From Syntrophomonadaceae bacterium (GTDB lineage: Bacteria; Bacillota; Syntrophomonadia; Syntrophomonadales; Syntrophomonadaceae), in NCBI GenBank assembly GCA_012522705.1, contig JAAYJY010000211.1, positions 1-6,989 of the forward strand: 6,989 nucleotides of DNA. The letters are read 5' to 3'. The notes under the pieces are model-generated. The model searched no databases and was not told the DNA's origin. It saw only the letters and a program-made list of their open reading frames with translations. Position 1 is the first letter of the stretch. Every line of letters starts with the position of its first letter. Shown one piece after another: positions 1-4,985 of the stretch. Position numbers and translations under genes: made by a program.

Positions 1-858
1 ATATAAGGTGGAGAGCAGATCTTCGCCCATAATTCCGTAGCAGCGCAAAAGAGCATTGTTATAGCCTACCCTGTCACTGGAAACCCCCATATTTTCGGCC
101 AGATCGTTGGCACGTATATTGGCTGCTTTGTTTACATGCTGCCAGGCTACCGATATATTGACGGCTGCGCCCGCCGCCATTTCATTTTTGTCAAGGTATG
201 ATATGACTGTGTAACCAGGCGCCCAATACTGTTCAAAGTTGGGCGGGCTTATAATTCCTGTCACCGTGTATTCTTGCGCATATGCAGGAACAAACCTTTG
301 ACCGCTTTTATCGGCACTTTGCTCTACAAAACCGTAATCCTGTCCCAGCACGAGATCATTGCCACCTTGCTCCAGGTGCCGCTGCCCGATCTCCAGATTT
401 ATGGTGTCCCCTATCCTATATATCACCCCGCCATTTTCGGCGATGCTCGAGGATATGAGTATCTCACTGGATTTCTGGGGAAAGCGTCCTTCGACTAATC
501 TTAGGTTATAAGTAGCAAAACCCTGCTCATCAAATGATTTTAGGAAAAGATAGGGTTTATCCTCATTTCTCGACCCATCCAGCCAAGCATATCCCAAATC
601 CTGGCTGAGTGCCGCGGATGCAGTGTTTTCATCATTAACCACTATATCGATGTTTTGTTGAGGCACATCATTATACAGCACATGCCAGTTGCCGGTATCG
701 GCAATAACACTTCTCTGCATCATATCCAAGAAAGAGGCCACGAAGGTAGGAACGGCGGTCAGCATGGCAACCGCCAATATAACCCCGATAATAGTAACGA
801 TGGTACGCTGCTTGTTCAGTTTCAAATGACGAAGGGTCAGCTTGTTGATGATATTCAT
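1..858 (-). CDS. FtsX/MacB-type ABC permease, C-terminus cut by window edge
   Basis: Membrane subunit of the second ABC module; the first 286 codons are visible and the frame is open to the left edge. Beginning MNIINKLTLRHLKLNKQRT, it has a basic cytoplasmic N-terminus and one transmembrane helix at about 19-41, followed by an extracytoplasmic region filling the rest of the visible part. That region has MacB-type periplasmic-core features: LVEGRFPQKSSEILIS near 121-136, YRIGDTINLEIG at 147-158, and YTVTGIISPP at 197-206. The missing part should hold the remaining membrane helices and FtsX domain(s). The large domain directly after helix 1 fits MacB/Vex-like permeases and does not fit BceB, where the big domain lies between helices 7 and 8. 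The start ATG shares ATGA with the ATPase stop, so no separate ribosome binding site is needed. Substrate unknown; antimicrobial-peptide or lipid handling is an inference from the adjacent two-component system. Confidence 0.9.
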   Translation of the reverse strand, partial: MNIINKLTLRHLKLNKQRTIVTIIGVILAVAMLTAVPTFVASFLDMMQRSVIADTGNWHVLYNDVPQQNIDIVVNDENTASAALSQDLGYAWLDGSRNEDKPYLFLKSFDEQGFATYNLRLVEGRFPQKSSEILISSSIAENGGVIYRIGDTINLEIGQRHLEQGGNDLVLGQDYGFVEQSADKSGQRFVPAYAQEYTVTGIISPPNFEQYWAPGYTVISYLDKNEMAAGAAVNISVAWQHVNKAANIRANDLAENMGVSSDRVGYNNALLRCYGIMGEDLLSTLY

Positions 859-1544
859 TTCCGCATCACCTCGTCTTTGACGATGCGGCCATCTTCCAGG
901 GAAATTATCCGATCGGCTTGTAGAGCAATGCGTTCATCATGGGTGATCACGATCAAGGTCTGATTATATTTTTGGTTGGACTGTTTTAGGAGCTTGACTA
1001 TTTCGGCACTGTTTTTACTGTCCAGATTACCGGTAGGCTCATCGGCCAGCATGAGGGCTGGAGTATTGATCAATGCCCGGCCAATCGACACCCGCTGCTG
1101 TTGTCCGCCGGAAAGCTGATTGGGCAGATGGTTTAATCGGCCCTCTAAACCAAGTGTGGCGATTATTTCCTTAAGCTGACTCTGCTCAACCTGGCGTTCG
1201 TCCAGTAATAGCGGCAGGGTAATATTTTCTTGTACATTGAGAATAGGGATAAGGTTATAGAATTGATAGATAAGACCGATTTGCCGGCGCCGAAAAATAG
1301 CCAGCTTGGTTTCATCCAGGGCATAAACATCCGTGTTTTCAATAAAAACCTTGCCGCCGGTGGGCGTATCGACCCCGCCCAGGATATGCATAAGGGTTGA
1401 TTTACCCGAGCCCGAAGGCCCAATAACCGCCAGGAATTCGCCTTTGGCCACGGAAAAGGAAACCCGGTCCAGAGCTTTAACGGCGGTTTCGCCCTCACCG
1501 TAGGTTTTGGACAGATTCTCTACTCGCAAAATTTCCACGCTCAT
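855..1544 (-). CDS. ABC exporter ATPase subunit (MacB/BceA-type), module 2
   Basis: Cytoplasmic ATPase of the second ABC module, 229 residues. It has Walker A GPSGSGKST at 42-50, the Q-loop glutamine in YQFYNLIP at 94, signature LSGGQQQR at 144-151, Walker B LMLADE with catalytic Glu169, D-loop NLDS and switch His202, so it should be catalytically competent. The ATG start is backed by AGAGGAG just upstream. The stop overlaps the next gene's start by 4 bases (ATGA), a classic translationally coupled ATPase-permease pair. A 77-base gap with an operator-like palindrome and a -10 box separates it from the kinase gene, suggesting its own regulated promoter. It resembles the module 1 ATPase but differs in most non-motif positions, so the two are old paralogues rather than a recent duplication. 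BceA, Vex2 and MacB-type ATPases share these motifs; the permease, not this subunit, tells the subtype. Confidence 0.95.
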   Translation of the reverse strand: MSVEILRVENLSKTYGEGETAVKALDRVSFSVAKGEFLAVIGPSGSGKSTLMHILGGVDTPTGGKVFIENTDVYALDETKLAIFRRRQIGLIYQFYNLIPILNVQENITLPLLLDERQVEQSQLKEIIATLGLEGRLNHLPNQLSGGQQQRVSIGRALINTPALMLADEPTGNLDSKNSAEIVKLLKQSNQKYNQTLIVITHDERIALQADRIISLEDGRIVKDEVMRK

Positions 1545-1547
1545 TCA

Positions 1548-1554
1548 CTCCTCT
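1548..1554 (-). promoter_or_regulatory. Ribosome binding site of the second ATPase gene
   Basis: AGAGGAG on the minus strand lies 3 bases before the ATG at 1544; counted from AGAGG the spacing is 5. A slightly short but strong site that supports this start. Confidence 0.55.
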
Positions 1555-1570
1555 ACTGGTCCATAACTTG

Positions 1571-1576
1571 AGTATA
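1571..1576 (-). promoter_or_regulatory. Putative -10 box for the second ABC operon
   Basis: TATACT on the minus strand matches TATAAT at 5 of 6 positions. No acceptable -35 hexamer is found 16-18 bases upstream (ACTCCA at 17), as expected of an activator-dependent promoter. Transcription would start near 1564, about 20 bases ahead of the ATPase start codon and just upstream of its ribosome binding site. Confidence 0.45.
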
Positions 1577-1587
1577 GCTGTTGAATA

Positions 1588-1625
1588 TGACTCTGGAGTG
1601 ACTGTTGCGGTGACAATTTTGTCAC
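1588..1625 (-). promoter_or_regulatory. Candidate response-regulator operator: palindrome plus TGAC repeats
   Basis: The plus-strand sequence GTGACAATTTTGTCAC at 1610-1625 is a perfect 7-bp inverted repeat around TT. Viewed as TGACA-N4-TGTCA, it resembles the TNACA-N4-TGTAA consensus described for BceR-type regulators in Bacillus (recalled from general knowledge). Two further TGAC copies start at 1588 and 1599, so TGAC recurs at 1588, 1599 and 1611, spacings of 11 and 12 bases and close to one helical turn, as OmpR-family sites often show. It overlaps the kinase stop codon and ends 11 bases upstream of the -10 box on its TGAC-repeat side, while the palindrome edge is 33 bases from it. The position suits an activator of the second ABC module. 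Function is inferred. Confidence 0.5.
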
Positions 1626-2647
1626 ACAATGCTTTGGTAAATCTTGATGGTAAATTGAGTGCCTTGGCCTTTTTCACTGGCAGCGGCGATGGTACCGCCC
1701 TGGTTCTCCACAATGCTTTTGGCCATAGCCAGTCCAATGCCGATGCTATCATTGGCCGCATTTTTGCCCTTGTAAAAACGATTAAAAATATAGGGCAAAT
1801 CGTGGTTATCGATACCCGCTCCGTTATCGGAAATGGTGATCATGGTATAAAACGGGGACTGGTTAAAGCTTGCAACTATCCTGCCTCCCTGGGGTGTGTG
1901 TTCCATGCAATTCTTAACGATATTGGCGATAGCCTCGGCCGACCAATTAAAATCCCCCATATATTGAGTGTGCTCATCACCGGAGATTTCCAGGGTCTGT
2001 TCTTTGATTTCCATGGGGATCAGCAGGTGTTCAGTGGCCTTATGGATAAGCTCTTTTACATTGACCGGCTCCTTTTTGAAGTCAATCGTCCCGGCCTCAA
2101 TCTTCGATAACTTCAGCAGCGACGCCACCAGCCATGACAGTCTTTCGAGCTGGGAGCGGATGTTATTGGTGAATTCGATGCGCTTGTCCGGGGGCAGACT
2201 ATCGTCATGCAACAGGTCGGTCATAACCGACATTGAAGTTATGGGGGTCTTAAGCTGGTGGGAAATATCTGATATCGAATTGGACAGGAATACCTTGTCC
2301 TTCTTCAGCAACTCGGCTTGCTCGGACAGGGTTACGGTTACCTTGTATATTTCACTTTTTAGTATGCTGAGCTCACCCTCATAATTATCTCTGATATCGA
2401 GGTCATATTCGCCCCCGGCGATCCGTTGCAGGTATTGGGAAAGCCTTTCTATTTGTTTATATATCCATTGGGTAAAACCCAAGGATATGATGGTCATCAA
2501 GAACAAGGCCAGGAATGCGACCAGCCCGGCCCTGTCATCAATATAAAAACAGACCGCCGTACCTGTTATCCCCACGGAGGCCAAAAGAAGGATAAATATC
2601 TTTATCTCTCGATTGCGCAGTAACTTAATCGCCCCCTTTGTAACCAA
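1622..2647 (-). CDS. Intramembrane-sensing-type sensor histidine kinase
   Basis: Membrane sensor that phosphorylates the adjacent response regulator. Numbered from TTG 2647 (341 residues), two transmembrane helices lie at about 17-36 and 40-61, joined by only a few residues (YIDDRAG). It therefore has no extracytoplasmic sensing domain, the layout of BceS-like intramembrane-sensing kinases, which typically take their signal from a partner ABC transporter. A short HAMP-like linker follows. The dimerisation and phosphotransfer domain has His130 in SDISHQLKTPIT; the ATPase domain has the N-box NIVKNCMEHT (Asn246), G1 DNGAGI (274-279), the FNRFYKG F-box and G2 IGIGLAMAK. All catalytic motifs are intact. 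The start is uncertain: an in-frame stop a few codons upstream limits the choices to TTG 2647, without a visible ribosome binding site, or non-standard codons further in, such as ATT at 2629. The gene overlaps the regulator by up to 23 bases. Its stop codon lies inside the palindrome that precedes the second ABC module. Confidence 0.92.
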   Translation of the reverse strand: MVTKGAIKLLRNREIKIFILLLASVGITGTAVCFYIDDRAGLVAFLALFLMTIISLGFTQWIYKQIERLSQYLQRIAGGEYDLDIRDNYEGELSILKSEIYKVTVTLSEQAELLKKDKVFLSNSISDISHQLKTPITSMSVMTDLLHDDSLPPDKRIEFTNNIRSQLERLSWLVASLLKLSKIEAGTIDFKKEPVNVKELIHKATEHLLIPMEIKEQTLEISGDEHTQYMGDFNWSAEAIANIVKNCMEHTPQGGRIVASFNQSPFYTMITISDNGAGIDNHDLPYIFNRFYKGKNAANDSIGIGLAMAKSIVENQGGTIAAASEKGQGTQFTIKIYQSIV

Positions 2648-3302
2648 GCCCGCGCACTGTCTTTATAATGACTGGATTTTGGCTGTCATCCTCTATTTTT
2701 TCGCGCAAACGTTTAATGTAGACCGTTAAAGTATTGTCATTGACGAAATCGCCGGCTACATCCCATAAGCCTTCCAGCAACTGGTTGCGGCTCAGAACTC
2801 GTCCCTCGCTGTTGGCAAAGATCAATAACAATCGGTATTCGAGAGAAGTTAAACTAATTTCCTGTTCCCCTTTGTACACTTTGGCTCTGGCAGTATCTAT
2901 TTTTAGGCCACTAAACTCAAGCAGGGTTTGGGCAGGCTCCGTTTTGTCATATCGGCGCAGCACAGATTTGATACGAGAGAGCAATTCTCTGATCCGAAAA
3001 GGCTTGGTTATGTAATCGTCTGCCCCCATGTCGAGACCCATGACTACATTGACTTCATCATCTATGGCGGTCAGAAATATGACGGGAATATCTGCCCGGG
3101 CCTTGATCATTCGGCAAATATAGTAGCCGCTTCCATCCGGAAGAGATAAATCAAGGATCGCCAGGTCAAAGCTATTTTCACTGAGCATCATTTTGGCTGC
3201 CTCGACATTCAGGCAGTGGGTAACGGAATACCCTTCCTGCGTAAGTGAGTAGCAAAGCCCGGCGGCAATCACCTTGTCATCTTCAACAAATAGTATCTTC
3301 AT
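2625..3302 (-). CDS. OmpR/PhoB-family response regulator
   Basis: DNA-binding output protein of the two-component system, 225 residues, normal length for the family. The receiver domain (1-112) has the acidic pair at Glu7-Asp8-Asp9, the phosphoacceptor Asp51 in ILDLSLPDGSG, Thr78 and Lys100 followed by Pro, so all phosphorylation residues are present. The C-terminal winged helix (about 127-223) carries the recognition-helix region NDNTLTVYIKRLREKI and the closing RGLGY turn typical of OmpR-type proteins. It overlaps the histidine kinase gene downstream, so the two are translationally coupled. Proteins of this family bind tandem or inverted half-sites, and a candidate site lies after the kinase gene (1588-1625). 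No residue is obviously missing, so it should be a phosphorylation-controlled transcription factor. Which genes it controls is inferred only from proximity. Confidence 0.95.
   Translation of the reverse strand: MKILFVEDDKVIAAGLCYSLTQEGYSVTHCLNVEAAKMMLSENSFDLAILDLSLPDGSGYYICRMIKARADIPVIFLTAIDDEVNVVMGLDMGADDYITKPFRIRELLSRIKSVLRRYDKTEPAQTLLEFSGLKIDTARAKVYKGEQEISLTSLEYRLLLIFANSEGRVLSRNQLLEGLWDVAGDFVNDNTLTVYIKRLREKIEDDSQNPVIIKTVRGLGYKGGD
2632..2639 (-). promoter_or_regulatory. Purine-rich ribosome binding site candidate inside the regulator-kinase overlap
   Basis: On the minus strand it reads AAAGGGGG. It lies downstream of the TTG 2647 start and therefore cannot serve it, but is placed to serve the ATT codon at 2629-2627 (GGGCG between AAAGG and ATT). 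It also encodes regulator residues Lys-Gly-Gly, so its presence could be coding chance. Confidence 0.35.
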
Positions 3303-3310
3303 TTTCAGTG

Positions 3311-3317
3311 CTTCCTC
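3311..3317 (-). promoter_or_regulatory. Ribosome binding site of the response regulator
   Basis: On the minus strand it reads GAGGAAG, 8 bases upstream of the ATG at 3302, a good match and spacing that support this start. Confidence 0.65.
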
Positions 3318-3383
3318 GTTTCCTTTAAAACCCCAGCTTTTCTAACCATTCGGATAATCTTTTCTCCTGCAATGATACAGTCA

Positions 3384-3401
3384 CCGGCAACCCCTTGCCG
3401 G
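3384..3401 (-). other. Perfect 7-bp hairpin just after the fusion-protein gene
   Basis: The arms ccggcaa (3384-3390) and ttgccgg (3395-3401) are exact reverse complements around a cccc loop. In the transcript the hairpin begins 2 bases after the fusion-protein stop codon. No run of U follows (the next bases are TGACTGTATC), so it does not meet the usual criteria for an intrinsic terminator. It could slow exonucleases, act as a weak attenuator, or be chance. Confidence 0.4.
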
Positions 3402-3403
3402 GA

Positions 3404-4294
3404 TCAGATGGCTATTTGTACATCGATGTTATAGTTGGGCTTTAGGAATTGATCAAAATCATCCAGAATTATCTCTACCGGAATTATGGTTTCCCCATTT
3501 CGTTCCACGGCCATATCGGAGATCTTTTGGATCCGGCCATGATAGGTCCGGCTGGAATCAGCCACTGGCACCATAACAACCGCCGCATCCATTTTTACAT
3601 CACCGATAAACTCCTCCGGTATTTCTGCTTCCGCGTAGATGGTCTGCAAATCCATAATACTTAACAGGCTGCGGGCGGCATCCGTAGTCTGACCGGCCTG
3701 GCAGTTAAGCTCATACACCAGCCCCTGCTGGAAGGGCGATACTAATGCATTGCCCTTCAAATGAGGGTTGCCGTACAGCTTATTTTTCAGCCGGGCTGAT
3801 TCACTGTTGGCGGCCGATATGGATATCTCCACATTTTTGATGGCGTTGGCAGCTGCCTTAACATTCATCTCAAATTCTTCATAATCCGTGCCTGGTATAG
3901 CCCCCGCCTCCAGCAGGGCTTGGCGGCGCTCCAGATCTTGCTGCGCCTTTTGGTGCCGTGTTTGCTGCATTTGCAGTTCATTTTGCAGCCGCTGTATTTC
4001 AAATTGCTGTTTTTCTATGCCATTTCTCATATCACTTACGTCCAGAGTGACCAGTTTCTGGCTGGCCGTCAGCATTTGTCCGGCTTCCACATGGACCTCC
4101 ATTATCCGGGCTGGAAAATCAACCACCAGTTCCGAAATGGTTTTTACCTTGACGGTACCGAATGCATCAATAGTGTGGTTTTCCACCGGAGCAACAGTCT
4201 CTTCGGCCGGGAGCTCGGCTTTATTGCAGCCCAGCGGAAGCATCATGAGCATGATAAACACCGCCGTCATTGCCAATAGTGCAGCTTTTCTCAT
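3404..4294 (-). CDS. HlyD/MacA-type membrane fusion protein, putative lipoprotein
   Basis: Extracytoplasmic adaptor subunit of the upstream ABC exporter. From the ATG at 4294 (296 residues) it begins with a basic N-terminus and hydrophobic segment (2-19) ending LPLGC, so Cys23 may be lipidated. The lipobox is imperfect, with Pro at -3. A first lipoyl/barrel half lies near 45-87 (including the VHVEAGQ turn), a coiled-coil hairpin near 90-174, the second lipoyl half around 178-215 (KGNALVSPFQQGLVYEL) and a beta-barrel domain to the C-terminus. This is the usual order for periplasmic adaptors. The ATG is chosen because it overlaps the ATPase stop (TAATG) and has AAAGG about 10 bases upstream; a GTG at 4303 is possible but almost touches that Shine-Dalgarno. 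No outer-membrane factor gene is present. The hairpin tip keeps R123 and L127, as in the Arg-Leu-Ser motif of AcrA/MacA, but has Pro134 in place of Ser. Whether the host is monoderm or diderm is not decidable here. Confidence 0.9.
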   Translation of the reverse strand: MRKAALLAMTAVFIMLMMLPLGCNKAELPAEETVAPVENHTIDAFGTVKVKTISELVVDFPARIMEVHVEAGQMLTASQKLVTLDVSDMRNGIEKQQFEIQRLQNELQMQQTRHQKAQQDLERRQALLEAGAIPGTDYEEFEMNVKAAANAIKNVEISISAANSESARLKNKLYGNPHLKGNALVSPFQQGLVYELNCQAGQTTDAARSLLSIMDLQTIYAEAEIPEEFIGDVKMDAAVVMVPVADSSRTYHGRIQKISDMAVERNGETIIPVEIILDDFDQFLKPNYNIDVQIAI

Positions 4295-4968
4295 TATTCC
4301 CACACCTTTCCGTCTTTGAGTCTTATTATCCGGTGGCTGTATTCAGCCATTTCTTCCGAATGGGTCACCTGCAGGATGGTTTTCTTACCTTCTTCATTGA
4401 TGTGCTTGAATAGTTCCATTACAGCCGTCCCCGTTTTACTGTCCAGATTGCCCACCGGCTCATCGGCCAAAATAATCTCGGGATCGTTCATTAGAGCCCG
4501 GGCGATGGCCACCCGCTGCTGCTCACCGCCGGAAAGCTCCCGGGGGGTGTGCCCCTTTCTGGCTGACAATCCTACCGTGGCTAAAACATCATCTAGTTTT
4601 TGCCGGTATTTCTTGATGGGTTGGCCGTCCAGCAGTACCGGCAACATGATATTGTCTTCTATATTTAGGTTCGGAACCAGGTTATAGAATTGAAAAATAA
4701 AGCCCATTTCCTGCCGCCGGAAGCGGCTGGCGTCTTTATCACTCAGAGCCGACAGTTCCCGTCCCTTAACCTTTATGGTCCCGGAGTCCGGCTTATCAAG
4801 ACCGCCCAGAAGGTAGAGCAGGGTGCTTTTACCGGAACCGGAAGGCCCCATCAGGCTGACAAATTCTCCCCGGGTGATGCTCAGACTTATATCTTTGAGC
4901 ACTTCTATTTTCACCTCTCCCAGATAGAAATTCTTATATACCTCAGATGCTGAGATAATAACCTCCAC
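4294..4968 (-). CDS. ABC exporter ATPase subunit (MacB/LolD/BceA-type), module 1
   Basis: Cytoplasmic ATP-binding subunit that energises the double-FtsX permease encoded just upstream. Numbered from the GTG at 4968 (224 residues), it has Walker A GPSGSGKST at 41-49, the Q-loop glutamine in FQFYNL at 93, signature LSGGEQQR at 145-152, Walker B IILADE with catalytic Glu170, D-loop NLDS, and switch His203. It therefore looks fully active. Length is normal for this family. The start is ambiguous because TTG, TTG and GTG codons follow each other at 4974, 4971 and 4968. I choose GTG 4968 because the strong GGAGGG ends at 4975, leaving 6 bases to GTG but none to the first TTG. The gap to the permease is 16 bases, and the stop shares one base with the start of the fusion-protein gene, so the three form one operon. 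It is clearly a paralogue of the second ATPase in the window, sharing all the motifs but diverging between them. Confidence 0.95.
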   Translation of the reverse strand: MEVIISASEVYKNFYLGEVKIEVLKDISLSITRGEFVSLMGPSGSGKSTLLYLLGGLDKPDSGTIKVKGRELSALSDKDASRFRRQEMGFIFQFYNLVPNLNIEDNIMLPVLLDGQPIKKYRQKLDDVLATVGLSARKGHTPRELSGGEQQRVAIARALMNDPEIILADEPVGNLDSKTGTAVMELFKHINEEGKKTILQVTHSEEMAEYSHRIIRLKDGKVWE

Positions 4969-4974
4969 CAACAA

Positions 4975-4985
4975 CCCTCCCTCTT
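4975..4985 (-). promoter_or_regulatory. Strong ribosome binding site deciding the module 1 ATPase start
   Basis: On the minus strand this reads AAGAGGGAGGG and overlaps the last base of the permease stop codon. It sits directly against the first TTG, 3 bases from the second TTG and 6 bases from GTG at 4968. The spacing favours GTG, with the second TTG as an alternative. Confidence 0.6.

Larger units (their letters stand above)
3303..3403 (-). other. Intergenic gap between exporter module 1 and the response regulator
   Basis: This 101-base stretch separates the first operon block from the two-component genes. It contains the hairpin at 3384-3401, a TATCAT hexamer one base from the TATAAT consensus but without a recognisable -35 partner, and the ribosome binding site of the response regulator. 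A promoter for the regulator genes may lie here, but I cannot place one with confidence; readthrough from the exporter is equally possible. Confidence 0.4.

Noticed and set aside
274..963. Plus-strand open frames of 74 and 102 codons near the left end
   Set aside because: The minus strand is open through the whole region as the second permease, with recognisable MacB-type motifs, so these are shadows.
1252..1266. Identical 15-base string in both ATPase genes (also 4679-4693)
   Set aside because: It encodes the conserved Q-loop QFYNL motif in both paralogues; the flanking bases differ, so protein constraint explains it better than a DNA repeat.
1163..1761. Alternative minus-strand frames of 111 and 88 codons across the second ATPase and the kinase end
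   Set aside because: They are shifted frames of genes with complete catalytic motifs; their products have no known motif.
1568..2110. 180-codon open frame on the plus strand
   Set aside because: It is fully antisense to the kinase ATPase domain, which has intact motifs in its own frame. The translated protein shows no recognisable domain, and no ribosome binding site or promoter is evident.
1..3302. Assignment of the regulator-kinase-ABC set as a true BceRS-BceAB module
   Set aside because: The kinase fits, but the permease has its large extracytoplasmic domain straight after helix 1 rather than between helices 7 and 8, so the bce names would mislead.
3384..3403. Rho-independent terminator after the fusion-protein gene
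   Set aside because: The stem is only 7 bp and no T-run follows on the transcribed strand, so it is listed as a hairpin only.
3303..3403. Specific promoter for the regulator gene
   Set aside because: TATCAT has no partner -35, and GTGACT with GATTAT needs a 19-base spacer; neither is convincing.
3888..4319. Plus-strand open frames of 143 and 119 codons opposite the fusion protein
   Set aside because: They mirror the coiled-coil and signal segments of the real gene; the serine- and cysteine-rich composition is what reverse reading of such codons produces.
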